DNA of 64,000 nt, taken from NCBI RefSeq assembly GCF_040054535.1, contig NC_090795.1:4129501-4193500 (forward strand), read 5' to 3'. Made by a program: the position numbers and the translations under genes. A model generated the notes under the pieces. That model searched no databases, was not told the origin of the DNA, and worked only from the letters and a program-made list of their open reading frames with translations. Origin of the DNA: Antennarius striatus (lineage: Eukaryota > Chordata > Actinopteri > Lophiiformes > Antennariidae). Shown here one piece after another: positions 61,641 to 64,000 of this stretch (position 1 is the stretch's first letter; every line of letters begins with the position of its first letter).

Positions 61641-64000
61641 GCACAGAGTTCTTTTTTTTTCCTTCTCTTATCTTAATATCAAGAATTAATTTGTTCCATC
61701 CTCATCGAAGACAGTTTGTTAACCAAATCAAGAGATCTGCCTGAAGCGTGTTAGAAAAGAATGAATCGTGACAGTAAAAACCATGATGAGAATCATACTT
61801 TTCATGTTTCTCTCAAGTTTAAACTAAAACCGTTTTAACGTAAAGGCTGGAGGCACTGAGCGGTTGACAAAAAGTCCTGCCCCACCTCATCTCACTATAA
61901 GTCAGTAAATCTCCACCCCAGCCTGGGCCTCCCTCCCTGGGCGTTGGAGAATATTCTGTGCACATATGGCTTTGGGGAGGGTAGCAAACCTTCAAGAGGG
62001 AGGGTCACGTATACCTTGCCAAGGTCTGCCTAGGCGTGGGTGGTTAACCTTCACAGGGAGAAGGTAAAAAAAAAAAAAAAAAAAACCTGAATGAGTCCGC
62101 TTCACATGGTCTCCCCTCCCTTCCCGGTTAAAGGCGTGAGCCACAGCCAACCAATCCTCCCCCTCCTGTAAAAATTTTTCCACGCGCTCCAGCGAGTGAC
62201 GAGCAGCAGAGTGAAAGGGGCTCTTTTCTTGGGAGAGAGCGGCGCTTCAGTCGTCGATGCTGCAATGAGGTACGGAAAAAAAGCCCCCACCTGCTTCCTG
62301 GCGGTGAGGACGGAACAGTGAAAAGTTTGTCCAACGCCTCTGATACTCGACTCTCTGGCAGAGTGCTCAACCCACCAATGAGCTCCAGCATAAAGGTAAC
62401 AGTTTACTGATGTGGAACGCTTTTTTTGTGAATTTTAATTTAGCAGGACGACGGTTGCATCACTGGATGTCTCACGGTTCATCTAGAAACTGTCAGAAAT
62501 GATAAGTGAAAAATCATGCACGTAAAGTCATCTCTTCAAGATGAAAACTACCACAAATGTGAAATAGTAAACTAAAATTTAAATTCTGTCTTTGCATTTT
62601 TCAGAAGTATCAGTTATTAAAAAGGATGTTTTTAGCTACAATCTATATATACAAAAAAAAGGCACTCATTTATGTGATGAAATAAAACTTACACACCCTC
62701 GATTAGCTTTTTGTTCCAGACAAACCACCTCTAGACAGAATCTGACGCAAAGTTTTAAGAAACACCCGCATCAACGTAAAAAAAAAAAAACACTTCAGAA
62801 ATGGTGGCATTTACAAACTTTGGCAAGCGCTTTTTATTTACATCCAGGCTGTCTCACAAAGTCACAGCTGTTTTCCCTTTTTCTCTTATTGGTAGAATCA
62901 CTACACGAGTTTGCTCTTTACAGATATACAGCATCAGGTGTATAATATGGACCTCCCTGTCGGCGACGCTCTGAAAACAGTGTAAACAGAGAGAAAGAGC
63001 AGTTCCCGCTCTTCACATATACATGCAGGCGGTGGGGCAAACATGTCGACAGTATGTTTGAGTAACAGGAGACAACAGTAGTCCGTTCATTTGTCAGATA
63101 TTCCCATAAACCGGAGAGCTCAAGATGAGGTCAGTCAGGAGTTGCAGCTTCTAGGTTCCTCCACAAGAGGGCGCTAGCGAATCAGCGACTACATGACAAC
63201 AATGTGAATGCCAAGGCCATACAAAGAAGTTTCACCCCAGGACTAAGATACTAACAACGACTGTTTCTCCTCTAGTGAGTGCAGTTAATATAACTTAATA
63301 ACACAGAAAATCGCCCCTACTGTTAGTTGCTGGTAGGACTTATCATTTTTGGCAAAAAAAGTTCCCAGAAGGCATTTCATCAAGTCTTTTCCACTCATCA
63401 CACAGATATTCCCGCCAGCTGGTTCGTATGTACATAAAACCTTCTCGTCAGATGTGTTCGTTAACGTCCATGGAGCATGCATAGGTCATTGTGAAATCAT
63501 CCAATCACTTTTTTTTTTAATGTCCTGACAGAATTACAGCACAGTGCAAAGAAACCCCGATTAAAAAAAAGGGTCCCGGCTGGAAACTGACTACTAGAGA
63601 GAAAAAAAAAAGAAAATCGGACATTGCAACATATACATAGGAGTCAGGTGTGATTTTTTTTTTTAAAAAGTGTGAAAGGGATGGTGCAGATTATATCATG
63701 TGTTACAGCGACTAACACTGAAAGAGTCGTTCTTTGTTGCAGCTCGTAGCTCCCACGATAGTTACGGGATGGGTCTAAAATAAACCACCCCAGACCCGAG
63801 ATAGTACACAGAGGAACACTAACATTCCTGCCCTACTAATTCAAAACTCATGGAGCTCCCATACTTCAAACATGTAATCCCCCCTCCCACCCAAAACAAA
63901 CACACACAGATAGTCTGTTGGCATATACTGTACAGTCGGTCCCCCTTAAGGGACAAAAACATATTTACATTCACATCTCTAGAAAAGAAAAAAACATTAT
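61641..64000. other. Terminal non-coding region, no gene confirmed
   Basis: No coding exon is supported. A somewhat GC-richer patch at about 61850-62390 could be a promoter or 5' UTR. Several minus-strand AATAAA-like signals (for example near 62837) would allow 62.8-64 kb to be the 3' UTR of a minus-strand neighbour beyond the window. A poly-A run lies at about 62066-62085. Confidence 0.4.

Overview
The window is nuclear DNA of a bony (percomorph-like) teleost fish. It holds intron-rich genes with GT-AG junctions, CA/GT microsatellites, and hAT-type and LINE-type repeat debris. It also carries bulb-type mannose lectins of the pufflectin kind known from fish skin mucus. The species cannot be fixed from the sequence. 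All coding models were built by eye from splice signals, reading phase and recalled protein families. No search was run.

Layout, left to right. (1) 1-5 kb: a tandem array of small bulb-type lectin genes on the minus strand. Two are complete (118 aa each), and the flank of a third lies at the left edge. (2) 5.5-10.5 kb: three tandem minus-strand genes for secreted six-cysteine, cystatin-fold proteins, best read as chemerin (RARRES2)-like paralogues. Each has four coding exons in the same phases. (3) 10.8-30 kb, possibly to about 40.3 kb: slc4a2 (anion exchanger AE2) on the minus strand, with 22 coding exons, about 1198 aa, a second possible 5' coding exon and a possible in-frame cassette exon. 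(4) 30-42 kb: mostly non-coding DNA, microsatellites and repeat fragments. (5) 42.0-50.3 kb, plus strand: a 17-exon gene for a 912-aa protein with UBA, coiled coil, UBX and leucine-rich repeats. (6) 51.7-56.3 kb, minus strand: abcf2 (610 aa). (7) 57.4-61.1 kb, plus strand and head-to-head with abcf2: chpf2 (762 aa). (8) 61.6-64 kb: no coding gene seen.

SLC4A2, ABCF2, CHPF2 and RARRES2 all map to human 7q36.1. The window is therefore a compact fish version of that neighbourhood, and this linkage supports the chemerin reading. The genes do not form a pathway. The left third is a locally duplicated, probably mucosal or immune cluster (lectins and chemerin-like proteins). The right two thirds are housekeeping genes for pH and anion transport, ribosome-associated ABC function and chondroitin synthesis, plus the UBA-UBX-LRR protein. 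That last gene is the most unusual coding gene here: it looks like a p97/VCP-type ubiquitin adaptor fused to a leucine-rich-repeat recognition arm.
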